From an uncultured Hyphomonadaceae bacterium (lineage in GTDB: Bacteria > Pseudomonadota > Alphaproteobacteria > Caulobacterales > Hyphomonadaceae), in NCBI GenBank assembly GCA_938084575.1, contig CALKFG010000005.1:365966-429965 (forward strand): a DNA stretch of 64,000 nucleotides, in the 5' to 3' direction. Position 1 is the stretch's first letter; the number at the start of each line of letters is the position of its first letter. The notes beneath the pieces were generated by a model, which was not told where the DNA came from, did not search any database, and saw only the letters and a program-made list of their open reading frames with translations. Below, piece by piece: positions 54,380-62,538 of this stretch. Both the position numbers and the translations under genes were made by a program.

Positions 54380-57255
54380 GCATAGAACGCCTTGCCGGTT
54401 GAGCTGTCAGGGATGATGTCGAGGTCTTCCCCATCATAACGGATCGCCGCGATGACCGGGTCGCCGTCCATCATCCAGACGTCAAAGGCGAGGCGCCGCG
54501 GGTCAAACGCGTCCCGGGTGGTCATATAGACATCGGTCTGGGCGCCCTTTTCGATGCTCTTGCCGACAAAGACCGGTGTGACAGGGGCGTCATGCCCGGT
54601 CTCAACGGCATAAGCGCGGCGAAGGGTGCAGAAGGTCTCGGGCATGTCGGGCAGAAGTGCATCGATCTCAAAGGTTTCGCTATAGCCACCGGGCTTGAGC
54701 TCAAAGCCGCTATAGGCCGACTCGTCGGGCACCACTTCGTCGACATAGAGCCGGTTGCCGTTGAGCAGGGCATTGTTGATATGGGCCAGCGAATCGAGGG
54801 CGTACCAGCCCTCGGCCATGTCTCCGGACTCGTGCGGCGGCGGCGAGTCCGGGTCAAACAGCTCCGGATCGCCGATGTTGAGGATCTGCGCCTCGAAATC
54901 GTCGCGGTCTTTCCAGAAGGCATAAAAGGCCGGGCTGACCGTGCCGATGACAAACTCGCCGCAAACCGACTGGATGGAGACCCGGTAATGGCGTAGGCCG
55001 GTCTCGGCGGACGGGTGGGATACCAGGCCGAGCCGGGCCTGTGTGGCCTGCAGGCGGGTCTCGTCCGGGCGCTGTGCCAGGGCCTCGGCCAGCACGCTGG
55101 CGGCGGCCTCCGCCTGGCCCGACTGGTGCAGGCTGGCGGCAAGATTGTTGACCGACAGGACCCAGTCGTCGCCGGCATTCTCGGGTGTCTGCCAGAGCAG
55201 GGCGCTGCGATAGGCCTGCGCGGCGGCATCATACCGGGCCAGGGCGACCAGCGCATTGCCCTTCAGGGCTTTGGCCCAGGCGGCCTTGCCGGGCATGTCG
55301 GCGCTGTCATACAGGTCGATCGCGCCGTCGAGGTGGACGCAGGCGGCCGCGTAGGCGGCTGGGGCGTCGGCCTCGGGCAGCATCGCGCCGCGGTCGATCT
55401 CGGCCGCACCGAGCAGCGCCTGGGTCCACGCCCAGTCGCCGGGCAGGTCGTCGCGCTGAAACACGCTCAGCGCCGCCTGATAATGCTGCACGGCCTGGTC
55501 GAGGGCTGCGGTGTCGGCCTGCTGCCGGGCAAGCCGGCTCCAGGCATTGCCGAGATTGGTCTGTGACGTGGCCCAGAGCAGCGGGGTCCGTGACCGGGTC
55601 CGGACGCTCAGCGCGGCCTCATGAGCGCAGATAGCCTCCCGCAGCGCGTCACCCTCTCCGGTCCAGTGCCCGAGATCGGCAAGCGCGTTGGCCAGATTGT
55701 TCTGGGTCATGGACCAGGTCTCGGCCTCATCCTCCGGCGTCAGCTGGTCGAGCGCGGCGCGGTAGGCGGCGATGGCGTCCCGGGCGCGCTGCGCATCGGA
55801 GTCGATGGCGGCAAGATCGGCCAGTGTGGCGCCGAGATTGCAGTTCAGAACCGCCAGCTCGGCCGCCGGGGCATCCGGTCCGGCCCGCTGCAGGGCGATC
55901 CTGTAGGTCTCCACGGCGCGGTCGAGATTGTCTTTTTCGCCGGTCATCATCGCCAGGTCGGCAAAAACATTGGCCTGAACCAGAAGCGTGCTGAGCCCGG
56001 CCTCGGCGCCGTCGGCCGACAGGATATCCTGATAGATATCGCTGGCCTCCACCAGCTTGCGCGGGTCGCCGATCTGCTGGCCGAGCTGGACCAGCGTATT
56101 GCCGAGATTGTGCGCGGTGGCGCGCCACTGGCTGGCCTGGCCGGCGCGGTCAAATCCCTCGCGCAGGAGGGCGCGATAGCCGTCCGCAGCGGCATAGAGC
56201 GCCCCCGCCCCGCCCCGCTGCGTGCCATAGTCGAGCAGGGCCCCGGCTGCCTTGAACCGGGCCTCGGGTGTAATCGACCAGGCCCCGGACGACCCCGGTT
56301 CAACCATTTTCTCCAGCAGGTCCCGGGCATTCGCCCGGCCGCGCAGGGCGAAATCTGCCAGCGTGTCGATGGCGGCGTCCTGGCGCTGCGCCGACCCCTG
56401 TCTCAGGGCCAGGGTGACCGTTCTCAGATCCGCCCCTTCGGCCCGCCGCCGGGCGACGTCGATCAAGCGCTTAATGGCGGCCAGGACGAGGAGATTCAGC
56501 GACAGGCGGTAGCCCATAACCGTCGCCTTGGCCCAGTCGGTCGGATTTGCCGGCGCCCCGATCCGGTCAAAGCCGAGCCGGTCGGCATACAGGTCATAAT
56601 AGTCGACCAGAGAGCCGGCCTTGACCGTTTCGATCAGCATGTAGAGCAGGAAGGTCAGGGGCCCGGCATCGGCGCGCAGATCAAAACCAAGCCCCTGCTG
56701 CTGCAGCTGGGCAAAGGCGATCGGGACAAAGACGAAGAGAAAGCCGACGGCGATCAGAACCTCCGCGCCGAGGGCGCCGTCAATCCGGATGTCCTTGCGG
56801 TCAAAGCTGACATTCTCAACCGCTTCGTCCTCGTCGCGGGACCAGTGCCGGAACACGATCAGGATGGAAAACACGCCGAAGCCGATGGCGGCAAGGCTGA
56901 ACGGCCAGGCCAGAAAAACGCCCCCGGCGGTGACCGACAGGAAATAGGCCAACAGCACCGGCAGGCGGATATAGCGCTTGCGATAGCGGGTTCCGGTCAC
57001 CCAGGACAGGAGATGAACCAGGCGGCGGTCGAGGGCCCGGCAGCCGGAGATCAGGTGATCAAACAGACCGGTCCGGTCGTCATCCCGACCCGGTCGGCCG
57101 CGCCACAGGGCCACCAGACCATAGAGCAGGGCGATCAGCGCCAGGAAGCCCAGGGCCGAAATGGCCGAGGCCAGCGGCGTCGGAGAACTCAGATTGGCCA
57201 TGATTGTGTCTGCGTCCCTCACCCGATTGAAATCGCCCGGCAGCAGTTTAAGCAT
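54358..57255 (-). CDS. Large membrane-anchored TPR protein with an unassigned C-terminal domain
   Basis: The family of this 965-residue protein is not recognised. The first 240 residues hold four or five membrane helices (FLALIALLYGLVALW, LLAYFLSVTAGGVFLAWPFSLAAIGFGVF, VLIAVGFLFVFVPIAF). Residues about 370-760 are TPR repeats of the NLGNTLVQLGQ / NLANALADLGHWTGE / NLGNAWSRLARQ kind. The last 200 residues form a globular, acidic and aromatic domain (CGEFVIGTVSPAFYAFWKD, EGWYALDSLAHINNALLNGNRLYVDEVV). An alternative start at 57201 is possible. It looks like a scaffold or sensor at the inner membrane. Confidence 0.7.
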   Translation of the reverse strand: MLKLLPGDFNRVRDADTIMANLSSPTPLASAISALGFLALIALLYGLVALWRGRPGRDDDRTGLFDHLISGCRALDRRLVHLLSWVTGTRYRKRYIRLPVLLAYFLSVTAGGVFLAWPFSLAAIGFGVFSILIVFRHWSRDEDEAVENVSFDRKDIRIDGALGAEVLIAVGFLFVFVPIAFAQLQQQGLGFDLRADAGPLTFLLYMLIETVKAGSLVDYYDLYADRLGFDRIGAPANPTDWAKATVMGYRLSLNLLVLAAIKRLIDVARRRAEGADLRTVTLALRQGSAQRQDAAIDTLADFALRGRANARDLLEKMVEPGSSGAWSITPEARFKAAGALLDYGTQRGGAGALYAAADGYRALLREGFDRAGQASQWRATAHNLGNTLVQLGQQIGDPRKLVEASDIYQDILSADGAEAGLSTLLVQANVFADLAMMTGEKDNLDRAVETYRIALQRAGPDAPAAELAVLNCNLGATLADLAAIDSDAQRARDAIAAYRAALDQLTPEDEAETWSMTQNNLANALADLGHWTGEGDALREAICAHEAALSVRTRSRTPLLWATSQTNLGNAWSRLARQQADTAALDQAVQHYQAALSVFQRDDLPGDWAWTQALLGAAEIDRGAMLPEADAPAAYAAACVHLDGAIDLYDSADMPGKAAWAKALKGNALVALARYDAAAQAYRSALLWQTPENAGDDWVLSVNNLAASLHQSGQAEAAASVLAEALAQRPDETRLQATQARLGLVSHPSAETGLRHYRVSIQSVCGEFVIGTVSPAFYAFWKDRDDFEAQILNIGDPELFDPDSPPPHESGDMAEGWYALDSLAHINNALLNGNRLYVDEVVPDESAYSGFELKPGGYSETFEIDALLPDMPETFCTLRRAYAVETGHDAPVTPVFVGKSIEKGAQTDVYMTTRDAFDPRRLAFDVWMMDGDPVIAAIRYDGEDLDIIPDSSTGKAFYAYLGALD

Positions 57256-57314
57256 TAAACCGCTGAATCCTGAAATGCCGGCCGGTTCCTGCCCGCGGGC
57301 CCAAGAGGATCGGC

Positions 57315-57953
57315 ATGACCATTTCCGGTGTTGCGAGACCGCTGCCGGGCGATCCTCCGGGTGCGGTCAGCCCCGCCGGCAGGCGGATTGGGGTCGCCGG
57401 CATGGGACCCGGGCCGATGCTGATCCGGTCGCCCGGTGCCGGCCACGAGGCCAGCGACGTTACCGAGCTGGCCCGCCCCCCTGTCCGGGGCCGGTTTCAC
57501 GACCGGGGCCATCGATCCTCCGGGCACCGGGGCGTCGGACCCGCCAGATCCGCCCCTCGACCTGTATGATCAGGCGGACGACCTGTATCACGTGCTGTGT
57601 GCGGTCTGTGCACCGGCGCCGCCGGACCCCGTTTTCCTGATCGGGCAGACTTTTGGCCATCGGGTCGTCCGGGCCTGTGCATATCGCTATCCGGCCCTCA
57701 CCCGGTCAGGTGGGTGTGTGTGGCGGCGGGCCGACCCCGCCGGCGCCGGCGGGTTCCCATTCCCGTCCTGCAGGGTGATGAGGACGCGGTTGCCGCGCGC
57801 AGGGATGCCGGCTTGCTGCGGGCGGAGGCGTTGGCCGACCAGAGGCAGCGGGGTGACGTTCAGGGCGCGGGCCATGCCATGCTGCCGGACGCGCCCGACC
57901 GGAGCGCGGCAGAGACGGGCGCATGTGTCAGGTCACAGGTCCGGGCACTGTAA
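57315..57953 (+). pseudogene. Decayed alpha/beta hydrolase
   Basis: Three fragments in two frames together read as one alpha/beta hydrolase. Frame A (57315-57475) has the start and MGPGPMLIRSPGAGHEASDV. Frame B (57475-57710) has AGFTTGAIDPPGTGASDPPDPPLDLYDQADDL and VFLIGQTFGHRVVRACAYRYPALTR. The first frame returns at about 57712 with VCVAAGRP and the C-terminal strand VLQGDEDAVA and GAGHAMLPDAPD. The first shift is at a six-C run (57476-57481). About 80-90 residues expected between VCVAAGRP and the final strand are absent. Two frameshifts plus a deletion indicate a dead gene. Confidence 0.75.
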
Positions 57954-58770
57954 CCGTGGCGACCTCAATGCGGGCCGATTTCAGATCCTGGCACGCGGTC
58001 CGACCGGTTGAGGCGGCAGTCGAGATGAACAGGCGGGTGCCGGAGGCGCCGCCCAGGGCGCAGGCAATCGCCTGCCGCCCGGTGGTGATGGTCTCTGTCA
58101 CCTCCCCGCCCTGCTTGACCCGCAAGACGGTGCCGGTGGTCGGGGAGGCGACCCAGATGGCGCCATCCTGATCGACGCACAGGCCATCCGGCACGGCGCC
58201 ATCCCCTAGCGGGGCCCACACCCTCTGGCCCGTCAGCGTCCCGTCGGGCCCGATATCGAAAGCCGTCAGCCTCGCGCCATAGGTTTCTGCAACCACCAGT
58301 GTCTGCGTACCCGGCAGCATGACCATGCCATTGGCGAACAGCAGGCCACTGGCGGCGCTGTGCGTCGTACCATCCGGATCAATCCGGGCCAGGGTTCCCG
58401 GCGCCACGGCCTCGCCCTCATCGAACACGAAGCCAAAATTCCCGACCCAGGCCCGTCCCTGCGCGTCGACCAGCATGTCATTGATGCGGCGTTCGGCAAT
58501 ATCGGCCAGCGACGCATAAGGCTTCAGGCCCTGACCGGATCGATGCCGGTAGACCGTCCGGTCCATCATCGAGGCAACCAGCAGGTCACCGTCGGGCAGC
58601 CAGCCCAGACCCGAGGGGCGGTGAGGCACGTCAAACAGTCGCTCAGTCTGGCCGGACTCCGTGCAGCGGAAAACGGCATCCTGGTGCATATCTGAAAACC
58701 ACAGCGCATCCTCATGCCATCTTGGGCCCTCGAGGAAGGCAAATCCATCGGTCAGTATCGGAAGGGTCAT
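57928..58770 (-). CDS. SMP-30/gluconolactonase/LRE family protein
   Basis: The 280-residue six-bladed propeller protein has FLEGPRWHEDALWFSDMHQDAVFR with the first metal Glu. RPSGLGWLPDGDLLVASM, the metal Asn in RINDMLVDAQGRAWVGNFGF, LLFANGMVMLPG and PDGLCVDQDGAIWVASPTTG with the late Asp follow. Such enzymes are calcium or zinc lactonases of sugar acids, and the substrate is unassigned. The 3' end overlaps the hydrolase remnant by about 25 bases on the opposite strand. It stands alone, with 155 bases upstream showing nothing clear. Confidence 0.9.
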   Translation of the reverse strand: MTLPILTDGFAFLEGPRWHEDALWFSDMHQDAVFRCTESGQTERLFDVPHRPSGLGWLPDGDLLVASMMDRTVYRHRSGQGLKPYASLADIAERRINDMLVDAQGRAWVGNFGFVFDEGEAVAPGTLARIDPDGTTHSAASGLLFANGMVMLPGTQTLVVAETYGARLTAFDIGPDGTLTGQRVWAPLGDGAVPDGLCVDQDGAIWVASPTTGTVLRVKQGGEVTETITTGRQAIACALGGASGTRLFISTAASTGRTACQDLKSARIEVATVTVPGPVT

Positions 58771-58925
58771 GCATCAGCCTTTTGCGTCAGGGGGGAAGGC
58801 GGGTGACGCCGGACCATGTGTCGAACCCCGATCGGGAGGCCGAGTTCAGCAGAGATTTCAGGACCTGAACATAGCGGCCATGGGCGGCGGATCTGGTCCG
58901 GGACGCGGGTGTATGATCGAAGGGC

Positions 58926-60722
58926 CTAGGAGGCCGACCGGTACCCGATCTGGTGCGGCTGAGGCTGCGCCGGCAGACGCACAGCGCGGGTCTGCAGGAA
59001 GCCCTCGATTTTACCGGCCCGCATCGGACGACCGAAATAAAATCCCTGCAGCAGGGGTGCGCCGGTTTTTCGCAACAGGTTGAGCTGGCGGGCATTGGAG
59101 ACACCCTCGACCACGCATTCAATTTCCAGCTTGGTACAGAGGTCGATCACGAAGGACATGATGTTCTCCGTGATCAGGCTGTGCTCAAGGCCCTTGGTGA
59201 AGGAGCGGTCGATCTTGAGCCGGTCGATCGGGATCTGCTGCAGGTGGCGCAGTGAGGAATAGCCCGTGCCGAAATCGTCCAGAGCGATGCGGACCCCGAT
59301 ATCGGTCAACTGGGCCAGCGCGCGCTTGGCCTGGTCCTGATCGCGGATAATGGCGGTTTCGGTGACCTCGAAAACGATCCGCTCATTGGCCACCGGCGCC
59401 GCATTGATCAGCTGGACAATCGCCTGCGTGGTTTCCTGCGAGGCAATATCGATCGCGGACAGATTGATCGAGAGACTGATATGGTCAGGCCAGTCCGCGA
59501 CGTCGGTGAGCGCCTGGGCAATGAAGAGCTTGGTGAGACGGGTGACAATCCCGGTGCGTTCCGCCGCGCGGATAAACCGGTCCGGGGTGACTTCTCCCAG
59601 CTCCGGCGAGGTCCAGCGTGCCAATGCTTCCATGCCGGTCACCTGACCGGTCTGGGCCCGGACAATCGGTTGGTAGACGAGGTGGAACTCGTCGTCCCTG
59701 GCTTCCATGATGTATTTTTCCAGCGCCCAGTTCTCGCGGAACATCTGCTCGTGTTGCCTGTGGAAAAGGCTGACAGAGCCCGGCGTGCTGAGCTTGCTGT
59801 TGTACAGGGCGAAGTCGGCCCGCTCCATCAGGGAATGGACGGACCGGCCGTGGTCCGGGAACAGCGCAATCCCGGCCGAGGCGGCCGGGCGGATTTGGCT
59901 GCCTTGCCAGTCCAGCGGCCTGGACAGTTCCCGGCAAATAGCCAGGCCGGCGGCTTCTGCATCTCTGGCCGTTCCGCAATCCGGGAGCAGGATGCCGAAT
60001 TCGTCTCCGCCGAGCCGCCCGACAATGGCGTCGGGGGTCATCAAATGCCCCAGACGCTCGGCCAGAGTTCGCAACAGGGCATCGCCGGCGGCGTGCCCGT
60101 AAATATCGTTCACCGTCTTGAAGCCATCCAGATCCAGTATGATCATCGCAAATGGGCGGGTCAGGGCATGGCTCGACATGATCCGGGCGTCGAAGGCTTC
60201 AAGGAAGCCGCGCCGGTTGAGCAGGCTGGTCAGCGCGTCATGGCGGGCCGAGGCCTCGGCCTCGCGGGACTTTTCCTCCAGCTGGCTGGCCAGCATGGTG
60301 GCATCTTCCAGCAGCAGCTTGCGCATATGGGCCGAGATCAGCAGGTCAATGGACGGATCGGCCGGGGAAAAATCGGAGAATTCCAGCGCCAGCTGGTCGG
60401 CATCGGTCTCGATATCCGGCGCATGGCTGACCAGGAAGACCGCCCCATCGGAATCCTTGTGGATCAGGCCCCGCAGCCGGAACGGTGTCGGGGTGGTTCG
60501 CGACATCAGTGTCAGGTGGCCCGAATCCTCCAGTGTCTCAAGCTGCGTAACCGGCCCGGGCGCGCGGACCGTGAACAGATCGAAGACGGTCTGATCCGTG
60601 TCGTGGTGGCTCAGGAGTCGTTGCAGGGACGGTCCCAGTTCCAGGACACGGCCGTCCAAATCGACGCGCAGGAAAGCCGGGAACAGCCTCCGGAACAGGA
60701 CATCTGGCAAGTTGACTGACAC
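58926..60722 (-). CDS. HNOBA-GGDEF-EAL cyclic-di-GMP enzyme
   Basis: This is a signalling protein partnered with H-NOX. The 598-residue product starts with an H-NOX-associated domain (LFPAFLRVDLDGRVLELGPSLQRLL, PFRLRGLIHKDSDGAVFLVS, ALEFSDFSPADPSIDLL). A short coiled coil then leads to GGDEF (residues about 165-325, intact LGGDEFGILLP) and EAL (about 335-590, MEALARW, DDFGTGYSSLRHLQQIPIDRLKIDRSF, EGVSNARQ). Both catalytic signatures are complete, so it could make and degrade c-di-GMP. It starts 25 bases downstream of the H-NOX gene, in one operon. Confidence 0.93.
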   Translation of the reverse strand: MSVNLPDVLFRRLFPAFLRVDLDGRVLELGPSLQRLLSHHDTDQTVFDLFTVRAPGPVTQLETLEDSGHLTLMSRTTPTPFRLRGLIHKDSDGAVFLVSHAPDIETDADQLALEFSDFSPADPSIDLLISAHMRKLLLEDATMLASQLEEKSREAEASARHDALTSLLNRRGFLEAFDARIMSSHALTRPFAMIILDLDGFKTVNDIYGHAAGDALLRTLAERLGHLMTPDAIVGRLGGDEFGILLPDCGTARDAEAAGLAICRELSRPLDWQGSQIRPAASAGIALFPDHGRSVHSLMERADFALYNSKLSTPGSVSLFHRQHEQMFRENWALEKYIMEARDDEFHLVYQPIVRAQTGQVTGMEALARWTSPELGEVTPDRFIRAAERTGIVTRLTKLFIAQALTDVADWPDHISLSINLSAIDIASQETTQAIVQLINAAPVANERIVFEVTETAIIRDQDQAKRALAQLTDIGVRIALDDFGTGYSSLRHLQQIPIDRLKIDRSFTKGLEHSLITENIMSFVIDLCTKLEIECVVEGVSNARQLNLLRKTGAPLLQGFYFGRPMRAGKIEGFLQTRAVRLPAQPQPHQIGYRSAS

Positions 60723-60747
60723 TGGAACGTCCCCCTTTCGGCCGGTA

Positions 60748-61299
60748 TCACGCGGCGCTGCGTGCGGCCTCTCGGTTCAATCGAAAAATGTGCTGTCCCC
60801 CCACGGGCCTGTATTCCACTGTGCCGGCTTCTCCGAAATAATCCATCAGGCCGATCAGGAGTCCTTCCACGAATCCTGTCAGGCCGTCGCGATCGGAGCG
60901 GTAGAGCAGCTCGGTCTCGCCCGGCGTGCTGGACAGGGTCTCAAAGGTGGGCAGGCGGGCCTCTGGCATCATTCTGGCGACGCTCATGTGCATGCGGTTG
61001 AGATTGGTCAGAAAGGTGTCCAGATTGTTGCCGGACAGCGTGAAAATCGACCGGTAGGCCGAGGCTGTGGCGTATTTGATCCAGTACTTGCCGAAGTTGC
61101 GTAACAGGTCGGGCACCGCATGGCCGGTTGTGTCCGCGATCGCCCCGATCACACGCAGGGTCGTCTCGTCGGAATAGTGTTTTGCGGTTATGAAATGTTC
61201 CTCACTGAGGCCGGTTCTGGCCAAAATGATGTTCCACGTCGCTTCGCCGAGCTGGTCCCGAACCATGCTGCGGGCCGCCGTATGGATCATGCCGTACAT
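60748..61299 (-). CDS. H-NOX heme nitric-oxide sensor
   Basis: This cytosolic heme protein binds NO and controls a partner enzyme. Read from MYGMIH at 61299, the 183-residue protein has the H-NOX plan: helical N-terminal part, LLRNFGKYWIKYATASAY, and the proximal heme His at residue 104 in NLNRMHMSV. The porphyrin-clamping YxSxR motif is seen as YRSDR. A longer frame from 61329 would add ten residues not found in the family. It lies directly upstream of the HNOBA-GGDEF-EAL gene, so NO probably modulates c-di-GMP turnover here. Confidence 0.93.
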   Translation of the reverse strand: MYGMIHTAARSMVRDQLGEATWNIILARTGLSEEHFITAKHYSDETTLRVIGAIADTTGHAVPDLLRNFGKYWIKYATASAYRSIFTLSGNNLDTFLTNLNRMHMSVARMMPEARLPTFETLSSTPGETELLYRSDRDGLTGFVEGLLIGLMDYFGEAGTVEYRPVGGQHIFRLNREAARSAA

Positions 61300-61470
61300 C
61301 GTCCACCCATAAACAAACAAGACCGACATAGAGACACAGAGCTCTTAAGGATTGATCTATATTTATATTGAAACCGCCGGGATCTCTGGCCAACCTGATC
61401 CTGCCGGCACCGGTTGAGTGCGGGTGTCTGAGCGCTTGTGCTGGCGGTTTGAATGTTTTAGCGCTGGCAG

Positions 61471-62445
61471 ATGACGGTTTTGGCCTGGTTGATCTTTGTG
61501 CCGCTGCAGCTGGCCTGGTTGCCGGTCTCGATTCTGGCCGCGATGTGGGTGGGGTATAAGCAGATTTATGTCAGCCGGCGGCTGGGCCTGTCGCAGACGG
61601 CGATCGAAATCATCAATGGGCGCTGGACGGGTGACGTCTTTGGCCTGCGCCCGGATGCGGCATCGCGGCGTCTGGCCGGTCAGCTTCCCAACACCTCTGT
61701 TGCCGGGCTGGCCTTGTGCCTGTTTCCCTTGCGCGTGGCCAGCTGGATTGCCGGCCGTCCGATCCTGTACCCGCAGCGCCCGCCGGATGCGGCGGCGGGG
61801 GTCGCGACTCTGGTGTTTTCAAGGTCCCCCCGCTTTGACCAGCTGATCGCGGCGCACCTGCCGGTGGCCCGGCAGCTCGTTATTCTCGGGGCCGGTCTCG
61901 ACACCCGGGCTTATGGACCGCTGGCGAAGACCGGCCTGGCCCTGTTTGAAGTCGATCGGGCCGCGGAGCAGCGCGCCAAGCGTGCCGCGCTGGCCCGGGC
62001 CGGCCTCGACGCGGATCATGTCTGTTTCCTTGAGGTTGATTTTTCGGATCCGGACTGGATCGACACGCTGACCGGATCGGCGTTTGACCCCGACATGCCG
62101 ACCCTCTTTCTCTGGGAGGGGGTGACGCTTTACCTGACAGAGGCAGACGTGGCCGCGACTCTGGCCGCTCTGCGCCGGTGTGCGGCGCCGGGCAGCCGGG
62201 TGCTGCTGGACATTTATGCGGAGCGCTTTCTGGCGCTTAGCCGCAGCCGGGCGGCGGCCGGGCTGCTTGAGGCTACGGGCGAGGCCCTGGCCTTCGGGCT
62301 GGACCTGTCGGACCAGGCCGAGGTGCGGCTGCAGGCGTTTGCCGCGGCGCAGGGTCTGCGCGTCGAGACGGCTTATGCTCTGGGCAGCGGGCACCGGAAG
62401 GGACCCTTTATGATGATCGCGGCCCTGGCTTTTGATCCTGGCTGA
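61471..62445 (+). CDS. LCM-type class I SAM-dependent methyltransferase
   Basis: The 324-residue protein has an N-terminal membrane helix (residues 2-28) followed by a methyltransferase of the leucine carboxyl methyltransferase-like family: LVILGAGLDTRAYG near residue 136, FEVDRAAEQRAKRAAL, CFLEVDFSDPDWIDTL and FLWEGVTLYLTEADVAATL. Bacterial members methylate small molecules or are uncharacterised. It is divergent from the H-NOX operon over 171 bases. That gap includes an A+T-rich stretch near 61347-61375 suited to promoters. Confidence 0.85.
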   Translation: MTVLAWLIFVPLQLAWLPVSILAAMWVGYKQIYVSRRLGLSQTAIEIINGRWTGDVFGLRPDAASRRLAGQLPNTSVAGLALCLFPLRVASWIAGRPILYPQRPPDAAAGVATLVFSRSPRFDQLIAAHLPVARQLVILGAGLDTRAYGPLAKTGLALFEVDRAAEQRAKRAALARAGLDADHVCFLEVDFSDPDWIDTLTGSAFDPDMPTLFLWEGVTLYLTEADVAATLAALRRCAAPGSRVLLDIYAERFLALSRSRAAAGLLEATGEALAFGLDLSDQAEVRLQAFAAAQGLRVETAYALGSGHRKGPFMMIAALAFDPG

Positions 62446-62460
62446 GCGGCAGGGGATCAA

Positions 62461-62492
62461 GAAAAGACCCGCCCCCAGAGACTGGGAGCGGG
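62461..62492 (-). terminator. Rho-independent terminator after the porin gene
   Basis: Read on the - strand, CCCGCTCCCAGTCTCTGGGGGCGGG (25 bases, 62492-62468) forms a strong GC stem. It is followed at once by TCTTTTC. This is the best intrinsic terminator in the window and serves the porin transcript. A second perfect GAGGCCGCC/GGCGGCCTC hairpin (62505-62523) without a T tract lies between it and the porin stop. Confidence 0.85.
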
Positions 62493-62538
62493 CCGGTTCT
62501 CACCGAGGCCGCCGGGCGGCCTCAGGGGTTGGATCAGG

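Noticed and set aside
55621..57258. 545-codon open frame on the + strand opposite the TPR gene
   Set aside because: It is the antisense shadow of a GC-rich gene. Its translation is Gly/Gln/Arg-rich with no domains, while the - strand frame shows helices and TPR repeats.
57436..58011. 191-codon ORF as an intact gene
   Set aside because: Only its first half resembles an alpha/beta hydrolase. The rest is out of frame relative to the hydrolase C-terminus, so the region is annotated as a pseudogene.
59481..60719. 412-codon + strand frame opposite the HNOBA-GGDEF-EAL gene
   Set aside because: Antisense of intact GGDEF and EAL domains, and no start context.
61340..61380. FNR/NO-responsive operator between H-NOX and the methyltransferase
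   Set aside because: One TTGAT half site is present, but the second half does not match, so I do not call an operator.
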